From UBA6918 sp040754425 (GTDB lineage: Bacteria > Pseudomonadota > Gammaproteobacteria > Burkholderiales > Thiobacillaceae), in the NCBI GenBank assembly GCA_040754425.1, contig JBFMCR010000007.1:91604-155603 (forward strand): a stretch of DNA of 64,000 bases, read 5' to 3'. The notes under the pieces were generated by a model. The model did no database searches. It was given only the letters and a program-made list of their open reading frames with translations, and was not told the DNA's origin. A program made the translations under genes and the position numbers. Of this stretch, positions 24,444 through 35,513 are shown piece by piece; position 1 is the stretch's first letter; every line of letters begins with the position of its first letter.

Positions 24444-25838
24444 ATGAAGCATTCCGTTCTCAAGGGACTGTTTGGCGCAGTGCTGCTGGTGTTTGCCGCG
24501 GCGCAGGCGGCGGTACTGGATGTGGCGGACCTGGTCGAGAAAAACGGCCCCGCCGTAGTCAACATCAGCACTACCAAGATCGTGCAGACGCCGCAGGGCG
24601 GCTTTCCAGTGCCCGACGACGATGAGATGTACGATTTTTTCCGCCGTTTTTTTCCGCCCGGCGCCTTCCCGCGCGGCGGCCCGATGCGCGAGATTCCCAC
24701 GCACGGTGCAGGTTCCGGCTTCATCGTCAGCAGCGACGGATACATCCTGACCAATGCCCACGTGGTGCAGGGCGTGGACGAGGTCACGGTCAAGCTGACC
24801 GACAAGCGCAAGTTCACCGCCAGGGTGATCGGCTATGACACCCGTACCGACATCGCCGTCATCAAGATCAATGCCTCCGATCTGCCCACGGTAAAAATCG
24901 GCGATCCCGACAAGCTGCGCGTGGGCGAGGCGGTGGTGGCCATCGGTTCGCCCTTCGGCTTCGAGAACAGCGTGACCGCAGGCATCGTCTCGGCCAAGGG
25001 GCGTTCGCTGCCGTCGGAAAACTATGTGCCTTTCATCCAGACCGATGTCGCGGTCAATCCCGGCAATTCTGGCGGCCCGCTGTTCAACCTGCGCGGCGAG
25101 GTGGTGGGCGTGAATTCGCAAATCTATACCCGCAGCGGCGGCTACCAGGGCCTGTCCTTTGCCATTCCCATCGACCTGGCGATGGACGTCGCCGGCCAGA
25201 TCAAGAGTGGCGGCAAGGTCGCGCGCGGCTGGCTGGGCGTGGCCATCCAGGAGGTCAGCGCCGACCTTGCCGAATCCTTCGGCCTTGACCGCCCGCGCGG
25301 CGCCCTCATCGCCGAGGTGCAGGACGGCAGCCCGGCAGACAAGGGCGGCCTGCAGGTCTCCGACGTGGTGCTGAAATTCAATGGCAAGGCGATCGAGAAC
25401 GCCGGCGATCTGCCGCGCGCCGTGGGCAGCACCAGGCCCGGCAGCAAGGTATCGGTGCAGGTGTGGCGCAAGCGCGCCCTCAAGGAACTGACCGTCGTGA
25501 CGGGAGAAATGCCGGGCGAGGACAAGGTGGCCTCGGCCGAGCAGAAATCCTATGCGCGCGGCGGCCTCATGCTGTCGGAACTGACGGCCGAGCAGCGCAA
25601 GGAACTGAAATTGAACGGAGGTCTGCTGGTGGTGGAGGCCTCGGGCGATGCCGTGCGCGCAGGCATCCGGGAAGGCGACGTCATCCTGGCCGTGAACAAT
25701 ACCGAAGTGCGCACGGTCGAGCAGTTCCGCAAGCTGATCGGCGCAGTGGCGGTGGGCAAGAGCGCGGCCATCCTGGTGCGGCGCGGCGAATCCTCCCTCT
25801 ACATCCCGCTGAAGATCTCCGGCAACGGCAATGACTGA
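24444..25838 (+). CDS. mucD: Periplasmic serine protease DegP/MucD
   Basis: 464 residues with a signal peptide (MKHSVLKGLFGAVLLVFAAA). Trypsin-like domain with the triad in TNAHVV (His about 107), RTDIAVI (Asp about 135) and GNSGGP (Ser about 208), then two PDZ domains (about 245-335 and 365-455). It degrades or refolds damaged envelope proteins. Being inside the rpoE operon, it is called MucD rather than DegP. The start is fixed by the signal peptide and GAAGAGGTTGG upstream. Confidence 0.94.
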   Translation: MKHSVLKGLFGAVLLVFAAAQAAVLDVADLVEKNGPAVVNISTTKIVQTPQGGFPVPDDDEMYDFFRRFFPPGAFPRGGPMREIPTHGAGSGFIVSSDGYILTNAHVVQGVDEVTVKLTDKRKFTARVIGYDTRTDIAVIKINASDLPTVKIGDPDKLRVGEAVVAIGSPFGFENSVTAGIVSAKGRSLPSENYVPFIQTDVAVNPGNSGGPLFNLRGEVVGVNSQIYTRSGGYQGLSFAIPIDLAMDVAGQIKSGGKVARGWLGVAIQEVSADLAESFGLDRPRGALIAEVQDGSPADKGGLQVSDVVLKFNGKAIENAGDLPRAVGSTRPGSKVSVQVWRKRALKELTVVTGEMPGEDKVASAEQKSYARGGLMLSELTAEQRKELKLNGGLLVVEASGDAVRAGIREGDVILAVNNTEVRTVEQFRKLIGAVAVGKSAAILVRRGESSLYIPLKISGNGND

Positions 25839-26085
25839 AAACCTCCCCGCCCTGACCTTGCTGGGACGGGATGGCTGCCACTTGTGCGAAGACATGCGCG
25901 CGGCCCTGAAACCCTGGGCCGCGCGTTTCGGTTTTGCCGTCGAGGAAGTCGACATCAGCGGCAGGCCCGAACTGGAGGCCCGCTACGGCAGGGACATTCC
26001 GGTGCTGATGGCGGGAGAGACCGAGATCTGCCGGCATTTTTTCGATCCGGCGGCACTGCAAACCTGGATTACCGGACGAGCCTGA
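25831..26085 (+). CDS. Glutaredoxin-like thioredoxin-fold protein (DUF836 type)
   Basis: 84 residues. LTLLGRDGCHLCEDM holds a CHLC redox motif at the N-terminus of helix 1, followed by FAVEEVDISGRPEL, a cis-proline region (IPVLM) and a C-terminal helix. Small thiol-disulfide protein commonly sited just before lepA in betaproteobacteria; partner unknown. Overlaps mucD by 8 bp. Confidence 0.88.
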   Translation: MTENLPALTLLGRDGCHLCEDMRAALKPWAARFGFAVEEVDISGRPELEARYGRDIPVLMAGETEICRHFFDPAALQTWITGRA

Positions 26086-26148
26086 AATCCGTTAAAATTC
26101 GAGCAGTTATCTAATCCCTGGCGGGCACGGAAACGTGCCCGTTCGTTT

Positions 26149-27948
26149 GTGTCGCAAAATCTGATTCGCAACTTTTCCATCATCGCCCACATCGACCACG
26201 GCAAGTCCACCTTGGCCGACCGCATCATCCACCTGTGCGGGGGGCTGTCCGACCGCGAGATGGAGGCCCAGGTGCTGGATTCCATGGATCTGGAAAAGGA
26301 GCGCGGCATCACCATCAAGGCGCAGACCGCGGCGCTCGAATACCGGGCGAAAGACGGCAAGACCTACGCCCTCAACCTCATCGACACCCCGGGGCACGTG
26401 GACTTTTCCTACGAGGTCTCGCGTTCGCTTTCCGCCTGCGAAGGCGCGCTGCTGGTTGTGGATGCCTCGCAAGGCGTGGAGGCGCAGACCGTGGCCAACT
26501 GCTACACCGCCATCGATCTGGGCGTGGAAGTGCTGCCGGTCTTGAACAAGATCGATCTGCCCTCGGCCGACCCCGACCGCGCCGCGCAGGAAATCGAGGA
26601 CATCATCGGCATCGACGCAACCGATGCCGTGCGCTGCTCGGCCAAGACCGGCGCGGGTGTCGCCGACATCCTCGAAGCCATAGTCGCCAGGGTGCCGGCT
26701 CCGCGCGGGGACGAGAACGCACCCTTGAAGGCACTGATCATCGACTCCTGGTTCGACAACTACGTCGGCGTGGTCATGCTGGTGCGCGTGGTCGACGGCG
26801 TCTTGAAGCCCAGGGACAAAATCCGGCTCATGGCCACCGGCGCGTCCTACCTGTGTGAGCAGGTCGGCGTGTTCACGCCCAAGTCGCGGCAGAAGGAATC
26901 CCTTTCCGCGGGCGAGGTGGGTTTCATCATTGCCGGCATCAAGGAACTGAAGGCGGCACAGGTGGGTGACACCGTGACGCTGGCCGACCGTCCAGCCAGC
27001 GAGCCGCTGCCCGGCTTCAAGAAAATCCAGCCACAGGTGTTCGCCGGCCTCTATCCGGTGGAGTCGCACGACTACGACTCGCTGCGCGATGCCCTGGAAA
27101 AGTTGCAGCTGAACGATGCCGCACTGCAGTTCGAGCCCGAAGTCTCTCAGGCCCTGGGCTTCGGCTTCCGTTGCGGCTTTCTCGGCCTTTTGCACATGGA
27201 TATCGTGCAGGAGCGGCTGGAACGCGAGTTCGACCAGAATCTCATCACCACCGCGCCGACCGTGGTCTACCGGGTGCGGATGAAGGACGGTACCACGGTG
27301 GAAGTGGAGAACCCTTCCAAGCTGCCCGACCAGTCGAAAATCGAGACCATTCTCGAGCCCATCATCACCGCCACCATCTTCGTGCCGGACGAATACCTCG
27401 GCAACGTGATGACCCTGTGCAACCAGAAGCGCGGCGTGCAGCTCGACATGAAATACGTCGGCCGCCAGGTCATGCTGAAGTACGACCTGCCCATGAACGA
27501 GGTGGTGATGGATTTTTTCGACAAGCTGAAATCCGTCTCGCGCGGCTACGCCTCGCTCGACTACGAGTTCAAGGAATTCCGCCCGGCCGATCTCGTCAAG
27601 CTCGACATCCTGGTCAACGGCGACAAGGTCGACGCGCTCTCGCTCATCGTGCATCGCTCGAATTCCGTGTATCGCGGGCGCGAGCTCGCCGCCAAGATGC
27701 GCGAGCTGATTCCGCGCCAGATGTTCGACGTGGCGGTGCAGGCGGCCATCGGCGCGCAGATCATCGCGCGCGAGAACGTCAAGGCGCTTAGAAAGAACGT
27801 GCTCGCCAAGTGCTACGGCGGCGACATCACCCGCAAGAAAAAACTGCTGGAAAAGCAGAAGGAAGGCAAGAAACGCATGAAACAGGTCGGCAACGTGGAA
27901 ATTCCGCAGGAGGCTTTCCTCGCCATCCTGCAGGTGGGGGAGAAATGA
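26149..27948 (+). CDS. lepA: Elongation factor 4 (LepA)
   Basis: 599 residues, starting at GTG. Translational GTPase that remodels stalled or mistranslocated ribosomes. G1 IAHIDHGKSTLADR near residues 11-24, G3 DTPGHVDFSYEV, G4 NKIDLPSADP and the C-terminal LepA-specific domain (RRQVMLKYDLPMNE type region, KNVLAKCYGGDITRKKKL). No Shine-Dalgarno is evident; an earlier in-frame start is not available. Confidence 0.97.
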   Translation: MSQNLIRNFSIIAHIDHGKSTLADRIIHLCGGLSDREMEAQVLDSMDLEKERGITIKAQTAALEYRAKDGKTYALNLIDTPGHVDFSYEVSRSLSACEGALLVVDASQGVEAQTVANCYTAIDLGVEVLPVLNKIDLPSADPDRAAQEIEDIIGIDATDAVRCSAKTGAGVADILEAIVARVPAPRGDENAPLKALIIDSWFDNYVGVVMLVRVVDGVLKPRDKIRLMATGASYLCEQVGVFTPKSRQKESLSAGEVGFIIAGIKELKAAQVGDTVTLADRPASEPLPGFKKIQPQVFAGLYPVESHDYDSLRDALEKLQLNDAALQFEPEVSQALGFGFRCGFLGLLHMDIVQERLEREFDQNLITTAPTVVYRVRMKDGTTVEVENPSKLPDQSKIETILEPIITATIFVPDEYLGNVMTLCNQKRGVQLDMKYVGRQVMLKYDLPMNEVVMDFFDKLKSVSRGYASLDYEFKEFRPADLVKLDILVNGDKVDALSLIVHRSNSVYRGRELAAKMRELIPRQMFDVAVQAAIGAQIIARENVKALRKNVLAKCYGGDITRKKKLLEKQKEGKKRMKQVGNVEIPQEAFLAILQVGEK

Positions 27949-27949
27949 C

Positions 27950-28822
27950 ATGGATGCGCTGACGATCATCCTGGTGCTGCTCCTCGCGGCAGGCGTGGGC
28001 CTGGTGTTCAAGGGCGTGGTCAGCCTGCCGCTGCTGCTGCTTCTCGCCACCGCCGTCACCGGCGCCATCTGGCTGTGGGACAAGCTCGTGCTGTCGAGAA
28101 AGCGCGGCGCGGAGGAAGTGCGCTCGCCGGGCGTGGAATATTCGGTCAGCCTGTTTCCGGTGATCCTGCTGGTGTTTCTGTTGCGCTCCTTCGTGGTCGA
28201 GCCTTTCCGCATCCCTTCCGGCTCGATGATGCCGACACTGCTGGCGGGCGATTTCATCCTGGTCAACAAGTACACCTACGGCATCCGCCTGCCGGTCATC
28301 GACAGGAAAGTCATCGACATCAACGATCCGCAGCGCGGCGAAGTCATGGTGTTCCATTACCCGGAGGATCCCGCCGTCGACTACATCAAGCGCATCGTCG
28401 GCGTGCCCGGCGACCTCGTCGAGTATCGCGACAAGCGCCTCTCCATCAACGGCCGGCCCCTTGCCTACCGCGAAAACGGCACTTTCAGCTTCGAGACCGG
28501 CGGCCTCAACTATGTCACCGGCATCGTCTACCAGGAGAAGCTGGGCGAGCATGAACACGCCGTCATGACGATTCCCGGCATGCCGGGAATCGTGCGCGAG
28601 CAGTTGGGGGCCTTTCCATATCGGGAAAACTGCACCTACAATGAAGACGGGTTTGTCTGCCGCGTGCCGGATGGGCATTACTTCATGATGGGAGACAACC
28701 GTGACGGCAGCAACGACAGCCGCTACTGGGGCTTCGTGCCGGAACGGAACGTCGTCGGCAAGGCGTTCCTCATCTGGATGAACTTTGGTGATTTGAAGCG
28801 CATAGGAACGACAATCAATTGA
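27950..28822 (+). CDS. lepB: Signal peptidase I
   Basis: 290 residues. Two N-terminal TM segments (ILVLLLAAGVGLVFKGVV and the LFPVILLVFLLRSFVVEPF helix), catalytic serine in IPSGSMMPTL (about residue 90) and general-base lysine in YIKRIVGVPGD (about 147). Cleaves signal peptides at the outer face of the inner membrane. One base after lepA, as usual. Confidence 0.96.
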   Translation: MDALTIILVLLLAAGVGLVFKGVVSLPLLLLLATAVTGAIWLWDKLVLSRKRGAEEVRSPGVEYSVSLFPVILLVFLLRSFVVEPFRIPSGSMMPTLLAGDFILVNKYTYGIRLPVIDRKVIDINDPQRGEVMVFHYPEDPAVDYIKRIVGVPGDLVEYRDKRLSINGRPLAYRENGTFSFETGGLNYVTGIVYQEKLGEHEHAVMTIPGMPGIVREQLGAFPYRENCTYNEDGFVCRVPDGHYFMMGDNRDGSNDSRYWGFVPERNVVGKAFLIWMNFGDLKRIGTTIN

Positions 28823-28831
28823 GGATGCGGC

Positions 28832-29230
28832 ATGATTAATCGCGCGCAGCAAGGCGGTGCAACCCTCGTGGGCATGTTGTTATGGGGCATCATCATCGTT
28901 TTCGTGGCACTGCTTGCCATGAAGCTGATCCCGGCCTATGTCGAATTCATGACAGTCGACAAAATCCTCTCCGATTTGGGCAGCGAGGAAGGCATCGGCA
29001 GCATGAGCAATTCCGAGATCCGCGATCATTTCACGCGCCGCGCCATGATCGACAACATCGACACGGTCAAGGCGTCCGACCTCAGGATCTCGCGTGAAGG
29101 CGGCAAGACCGTGATCACCGTCGATTACACCTTCCGGACTCCCTTGATTGCCAACATCAGTCTGCTGGCAGAGTTCTCGGCCAGTTCCGACAGCAGGGAA
29201 AGCAAGGTAGCGCAGAAGCTTGCCGAATAA
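28832..29230 (+). CDS. DUF4845 protein
   Basis: 132 residues. A short basic N-terminus (RAQQGGATLVGM) resembling a type IV prepilin-like start, one TM helix (LLWGIIIVFVALLAMKLIPAY), and a small periplasmic domain (VEFMTVDKILSDL, VITVDYTFRTPLI). Its place between lepB and rnc is conserved in betaproteobacteria. Function unknown. Confidence 0.88.
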   Translation: MINRAQQGGATLVGMLLWGIIIVFVALLAMKLIPAYVEFMTVDKILSDLGSEEGIGSMSNSEIRDHFTRRAMIDNIDTVKASDLRISREGGKTVITVDYTFRTPLIANISLLAEFSASSDSRESKVAQKLAE

Positions 29231-29899
29231 TCAGCTTGCCCGTCTCATTGCCAGCTTGGGGCACGGCTTTCGCCAGGAAAGCCTGCTCAGGCAGGCGCTC
29301 ACGCATCGCAGCTACGGCGCCCAGCACAACGAACGCCTCGAGTTTCTCGGCGACTCGGTGCTCAACTGCATCATCGCCCGCGCCCTTTACGAAACCTTCC
29401 CCGGCCTGCCGGAGGGCACGCTGTCGCGCATGCGCGCCAATCTGGTCAAGCAGGACACCCTGGCCGAGATCGCCGCGCGCCTGAAACTCGGCGACTACAT
29501 GCTGTTGGGCGAGGGCGAGCTGAAAAGCGGCGGTTTCCGCCGTCCTTCCATCCTGGCGGACACGCTGGAGTCGATATTCGGGGCGGTTTTCCTCGATGCC
29601 GGCTTCGAGGCGGCACAGGGCGTGGTATTGCGCCTGTTCGACCCCATCATCGCCGCCATCGACCCCAATGCATCGGGCAAGGACGCCAAGACCCGCCTGC
29701 AGGAGTGGCTGCAGGCGAGAAAACACACGCTGCCCGACTACCAGCTCACCGGCACGCGCGGCGAGGCGCATGACCAGGTTTTCGTGGTCTCCTGCCGTAT
29801 CCCCGCGCTTGGCATCACCACCCAGGGCCAAGGCAGGAGCCGCCGCGCCGCCGAGCAGGAAGCCGCGCTCGCGGCGCTCAAGCAGGTTGGCGAAATCAG

Positions 29900-29903
<4 letters not shown>
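29220..29903 (+). CDS. rnc: Ribonuclease III
   Basis: 227 residues from a TTG that overlaps the previous gene by 11 bp. The endonuclease domain has NERLEFLGDSVLN (residues about 38-50) and DTLESIFGAVFLDAGFE, and a C-terminal double-stranded-RNA-binding domain covers about 150-225. Processes rRNA precursors and mRNAs. Ends in a GTGA overlap with era. Confidence 0.96.
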
Positions 29904-30781
<878 letters not shown>

Positions 30782-30789
30782 AGGACAAT

Positions 30790-30938
30790 GAACGCAGAGA
30801 CACAGAGGCGCAGAGAAAACCTTAAAGCGCATACAGGGAGGCATGGGAGGATAAGGGAGAAAATCAGGTATTACTCCCTTACCTCTCTTAACCTCCCTGT
30901 TATCGAATTTCTCTCTGCGCCTCTGTGTCTCTGCGTTC
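30790..30938. repeat. Palindromic repeat B1a (GAACGCAGAG arms)
   Basis: A 27-bp arm at 30790-30816 is the near-exact inverted complement of 30912-30938, and a second, imperfect pair (CAGGGAGG / CCTCCCTG) lies inside. The whole could fold as one long hairpin. The same outer arms occur at 59829-59961. It separates era and recO, which in many relatives are closely spaced. Confidence 0.85.
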
Positions 30939-30949
30939 GATTCTGATTT

Positions 30950-31672
30950 ATGGCCCAGACCCGCACTGACAACGAACCCGCTTTCGTCCTGCACACCCGT
31001 CCCTACCGCGAGACCTCGCTGGTGCTGGAGGTGTTCACGCGCCATCACGGCCGCATGGCGCTCGTCGCGCGCGGCGCGCGCCGGCCGGGTTCGGCCATGC
31101 GCGGGCAGGTTCAGCCCTTCACCCCGCTGCTTTTGTCTTGGTTCGGCAAGAGCGAAGTGCGCACCCTGCGCGGCGCCGAATGGCAGGGCGGGCTGGCGCC
31201 GCTTGCCGGCATGGCGCTTCTGTGCGGCTTCTATCTCAACGAACTACTGCTGAAGCTGCTGGCGCGTGACGATCCGCACGAAGCCCTGTTCGATTATTAC
31301 CACGCCACCCTGGGCGAATTGGCGCAGCCTGCAGGCAATCATCTCGAGCGCATCCTGCGCCGCTTCGAGCGCCACCTGCTGTCCGAGATCGGCTATGCGG
31401 CGACCTTTCATGAAGAGGCTGAAAGCGCGCGGCCGGTGCGCGAGGATCTGGCCTATTACTTCGTGCCCGAGCGCGGCCCCTACTCCAGGCCTGAAGGCGG
31501 CACGGGCATTCCGGTGTCGGGCCGCACCCTGCTGGACATGGACCAGGACCGCTTCGATTCGCCGGTGACGCGGGCCGAAGCCAAGCAGCTCATGCGCGCG
31601 CTCATCAACCACCACCTTGGCGGCAAGCCGCTTTATACTCGGCAGATGCTGAAGGAGCTGATCGAAAAATGA
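30950..31672 (+). CDS. recO: DNA repair protein RecO
   Basis: 240 residues. N-terminal OB fold (FVLHTRPYRETSLVLEVFT, MALVARGARRPGS) and a helical C-terminal domain (LCGFYLNELLLKLL, FERHLLSEIGYA). Works with RecR to load RecA on gapped DNA. The start lies 11 bp after a palindromic repeat and lacks a strong ribosome-binding site. Confidence 0.93.
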   Translation: MAQTRTDNEPAFVLHTRPYRETSLVLEVFTRHHGRMALVARGARRPGSAMRGQVQPFTPLLLSWFGKSEVRTLRGAEWQGGLAPLAGMALLCGFYLNELLLKLLARDDPHEALFDYYHATLGELAQPAGNHLERILRRFERHLLSEIGYAATFHEEAESARPVREDLAYYFVPERGPYSRPEGGTGIPVSGRTLLDMDQDRFDSPVTRAEAKQLMRALINHHLGGKPLYTRQMLKELIEK

Positions 31673-31686
31673 TCCTGAAAACCATA

Positions 31687-31836
31687 GTTGAACAGAGACA
31701 CGGAGAAAACCGGAAAGCAGAATCTTTTACAAAGAGGACAGGAGGACAAGAGGAAAATCCGACTTCAGACGTGAATCGTTTTTGCTTTGCTCCTGCCCTC
31801 TTGTCCTCCTTGTTCAAAAGCCTTTGCGTTTTGCAT
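31687..31836. repeat. Mosaic palindromic repeat B1/B2
   Basis: GTTGAACAGAGACACGGAG on the left resembles a decayed B1 arm, and GAGGACAGGAGGACAAGAGG pairs with CTCTTGTCCTCC near 31799-31810. The GAGGACAGGAGGA word is shared with the element at 55645. It lies between recO and pdxJ. Confidence 0.7.
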
Positions 31837-31864
31837 TTGTCTTTCGACTGAACAGGTTGCTTGC

Positions 31865-32599
31865 ATGATTTACCTCGGCGTCAATATCGACCACATCGCC
31901 ACCTTAAGGCAGGCACGCAAGACCCGCTACCCCAGCGTAGCGGAGGCCGCATTGCTGGCGGAAACCGCGGGGGCGGACAGCATCACCCTGCATTTGCGCG
32001 AGGACCGCCGCCACATCCAGGACGAGGATGTGGAAATCCTGCGCAAGATATTGAAGACCAGGATGAACCTGGAAATGGCGGTGACCGAGGAAATGCTCGG
32101 CATTGCCGCGCGCATCCGCCCACAGGACGTGTGTCTGGTGCCGGAAAAGCGCGAGGAACTTACCACCGAAGGCGGGCTCGATGTGGCCGCCCAGGTCGAC
32201 AGGATCCGCGATGCCTGCGCGCAAATGAAAGAAGCCGGCGTGCGTGTCTCGCTATTCATCGATGCCGACTACAGGCAGCTGGACGCGGCGCGCGAATGCG
32301 GCGCGCCGGCGGTGGAAATCCATACGGGGCATTATGCCGACCTGAACGACCCGGTGGCGAAACAGCACGAACTCGACCGCATTCGCAAGGCGGTCGCGTA
32401 TGGCCTGGGTTTGGGCCTCACGGTCAATGCCGGCCACGGCCTCACCTATCACAACGTGCAGCCGATCGCGGCCATCTCCGGCGTGTTTGAGTTAAACATC
32501 GGCCACGCCATCGTGGCGCAGGCGCTGTTCACCGGCTGGGAGAAAGCGGTGGCGGAAATGAAGCGGCTGATGGTGGAAGCGGCTGCGCGCCGCGTTTAA
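31865..32599 (+). CDS. pdxJ: Pyridoxine 5'-phosphate synthase
   Basis: 244 residues from the ATG giving MIYLGVNIDHIATLRQAR, the conserved N-terminus. Condenses 1-deoxyxylulose 5-phosphate with 3-amino-2-oxopropyl phosphate to PNP. HLREDRRHIQDEDV, MNLEMAVTEEM and VNAGHGLTYHN are family motifs. acpS, which often follows pdxJ, is absent here. Confidence 0.96.
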   Translation: MIYLGVNIDHIATLRQARKTRYPSVAEAALLAETAGADSITLHLREDRRHIQDEDVEILRKILKTRMNLEMAVTEEMLGIAARIRPQDVCLVPEKREELTTEGGLDVAAQVDRIRDACAQMKEAGVRVSLFIDADYRQLDAARECGAPAVEIHTGHYADLNDPVAKQHELDRIRKAVAYGLGLGLTVNAGHGLTYHNVQPIAAISGVFELNIGHAIVAQALFTGWEKAVAEMKRLMVEAAARRV

Positions 32600-32642
32600 C
32601 GCGAAGCGTTTCCTCGTCCCCCTCTCTGCCTCGGGGAGAGGG

Positions 32643-32701
32643 AACGGACACGGCGGTGCGCTGCGTTCATGATTCGGATGGGCGCAGCCGCCATGTCCGT
32701 T
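32643..32701. terminator. Bidirectional hairpin terminator between pdxJ and the amtB-linked gene
   Basis: AACGGACACGGCGG...GCTGC pairs with GCAGCCGCCATGTCCGTT, followed by CTTTTTC. Genes on both sides converge on it. Confidence 0.6.
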
Positions 32702-32718
32702 GGCTTTTTCGGCATCCG

Positions 32719-33435
32719 TCAAAGCAGTTCCCGCGGCGAGAACTGGCGTGCCAGTTCCTGTGTCTCGCAATGGCGCACGGCCTGCGCAAGCATTTGGTCG
32801 GCCGCAGTCGGACCGATGTACTCACAGGCCAGCACGTAGGCCATGTGCAGGATGGTGCGCATTTCCGCCACCTCCAGTCCGTTGTCGAGACGCGGCTGCT
32901 TGCCGCGCAGCCAGCGCGACACCTGCACCGACACCGGTCCATTGGACAGCACCTTGCCCAGGTGCATGTCGATGTAATTGCGTATCTGCAGGCTGATCGG
33001 CTGCCTTTCCTCGATCAGGTGCAGAAAATCCTCGAACACCGATTCGAAAATCAGCGTGCTCGGCTTGGCGGAGGACTTGCCGGCCATAACATGCTTCGTC
33101 AAAGCCGGCGCAGCCATGCCGTCCCGCCCATGGTTCCAGCGCTCGATCTGCAACAGGGGGTCTACGTCCAACGCTTCGTCCGGGCCGAACAGAGCCTGGC
33201 GCAGACTGCGGTGGATGTCATTGCGCATCTGCCTGAGCGGTTCGTCGGCGCAGATTTCGTTGACGAAGCCATGCAGCGCATAGGCCGGTCCGTCGGAGTA
33301 TCGTGCCTGCCAGAGCGAAAGCGCCGCCATCAGTTCGTCTTCGGCCAGGAAGGGCTTGAGGCCCGTGTAGATGGCGCGGCGGTTGCGCGCGACACGCACA
33401 TCAAGGGCGTCATTGCTGTTGAGATCCGCGGCCAT
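32719..33435 (-). CDS. Conserved protein of unknown function linked to amtB
   Basis: 238 residues, soluble, mostly helical by composition, with no motif I recognise. Notable segments are ALSLWQARYSDGPAYALHGF, NDIHRSLRQALFGPDE and ADQMLAQAVRHCETQELARQ. It starts 2 bp after the amtB stop, so it should be co-transcribed from the sigma-54 promoter and may have a nitrogen-related role; that is inference from position only. Confidence 0.7.
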   Translation of the reverse strand: MAADLNSNDALDVRVARNRRAIYTGLKPFLAEDELMAALSLWQARYSDGPAYALHGFVNEICADEPLRQMRNDIHRSLRQALFGPDEALDVDPLLQIERWNHGRDGMAAPALTKHVMAGKSSAKPSTLIFESVFEDFLHLIEERQPISLQIRNYIDMHLGKVLSNGPVSVQVSRWLRGKQPRLDNGLEVAEMRTILHMAYVLACEYIGPTAADQMLAQAVRHCETQELARQFSPRELL

Positions 33436-33437
33436 GT

Positions 33438-34733
<1,296 letters not shown>

Positions 34734-34766
34734 ATCGACTCCCTGTTGAAAACCTGCAGGAAGTTC

Positions 34767-34782
34767 AGCAAGAAGCGTTCCA
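34767..34782 (-). promoter_or_regulatory. Sigma-54 promoter of amtB
   Basis: Read on the minus strand, TGGAACGCTTCTTGCT differs from TGGCACRNNNNTTGCW by one base, with invariant GG and GC correctly spaced. It would start transcription near 34757, about 24 nt before the amtB ATG. Sigma-54/NtrC control of amtB is well known. Confidence 0.65.
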
Positions 34783-34844
34783 GGGAGCGAACGAATGCCG
34801 CGGACACGGCTGCCTGGGCGCAGCGCCGTGATTTCGTGCGACCC

Positions 34845-34883
34845 GTGCATGCGCGCAGCGCCACAGGCCGGTGCATGCGCGCA
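34845..34883. repeat. Tandem 13-bp direct repeats upstream of the sigma-54 promoter
   Basis: GTGCATGCGCGCA occurs at 34845-34857 and again at 34871-34883, 26 bp apart. The second copy is part of a GTGC-N6-GCAC dyad. At 65-115 bp upstream of the promoter they are placed like enhancer-protein sites, although they do not match the usual NtrC half-site arrangement exactly. Confidence 0.5.
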
Positions 34884-34947
34884 CTCGAAATGAGCGGACA
34901 TGCTCGCCGCCATCGGCGGCGGCAGGCCCGCTCAGGCCTGCGCCGCG

Positions 34948-35475
34948 TCAGTGCTTCCCGTCGACGATGGAATGGCCCATCAGCTTGTCGATCAGGGCGA
35001 TGCCGATGGCGGAGAGCACGAAGGCCATGTGGATGACCACCTGCCAGAGCATGGTCTTCTCGTCGAGGTTGTGCGCGTTGATGAAGGTCTTCAGGAGGTG
35101 GATGGAGGAAATGCCGATGATGGCGGTGGCGAGCTTGACCTTCAAGACGTTGGCGTTGACGTGGGACAGCCAGTCCGGCTCGTCGGGGTGGCCTTCCAGC
35201 CCCAGGCGCGAGACGAAGGTCTCGTAGCCGCCGACGATGACCATGATCAGAAGATTCGAGATCATCACCACGTCGATCAGGCCCAGCACCAGCAGCATGA
35301 TCTTCTCTTCGGTCAGGTGCGGGGTCTCCATGACCAGATGGCTGAGTTCCACCCAGAACAGGTAGACGTAGACGGCCTGCGCGACGATCAGGCCGATATA
35401 GAGCGGCAATTGCAGCCAGCGGCTGCCGAACAGCAGGGCGGAGATGGGCTTCAGGCGGATCTGGCCAGGTTGCAT
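34948..35475 (-). CDS. UPF0114 (YqhA-like) membrane protein
   Basis: 175 residues with four predicted TM helices (PLYIGLIVAQAVYVYLFW, LGLIDVVMISNLLIMVIVGG, IIGISSIHLLKTF, VIHMAFVLSAIGIALIDKL). VDGKH tail and NANVLKVKLATAI match the UPF0114 family. Function unknown. Confidence 0.9.
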   Translation of the reverse strand: MQPGQIRLKPISALLFGSRWLQLPLYIGLIVAQAVYVYLFWVELSHLVMETPHLTEEKIMLLVLGLIDVVMISNLLIMVIVGGYETFVSRLGLEGHPDEPDWLSHVNANVLKVKLATAIIGISSIHLLKTFINAHNLDEKTMLWQVVIHMAFVLSAIGIALIDKLMGHSIVDGKH

Positions 35476-35513
35476 GATGTATCTGTCTGGAAAGTTGAGT
35501 CTGTCGGATTTTA

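Noticed and set aside
32600..32718. Possible acpS remnant after pdxJ
   Set aside because: All frames checked by eye; only a hairpin terminator is visible and no AcpS motif.
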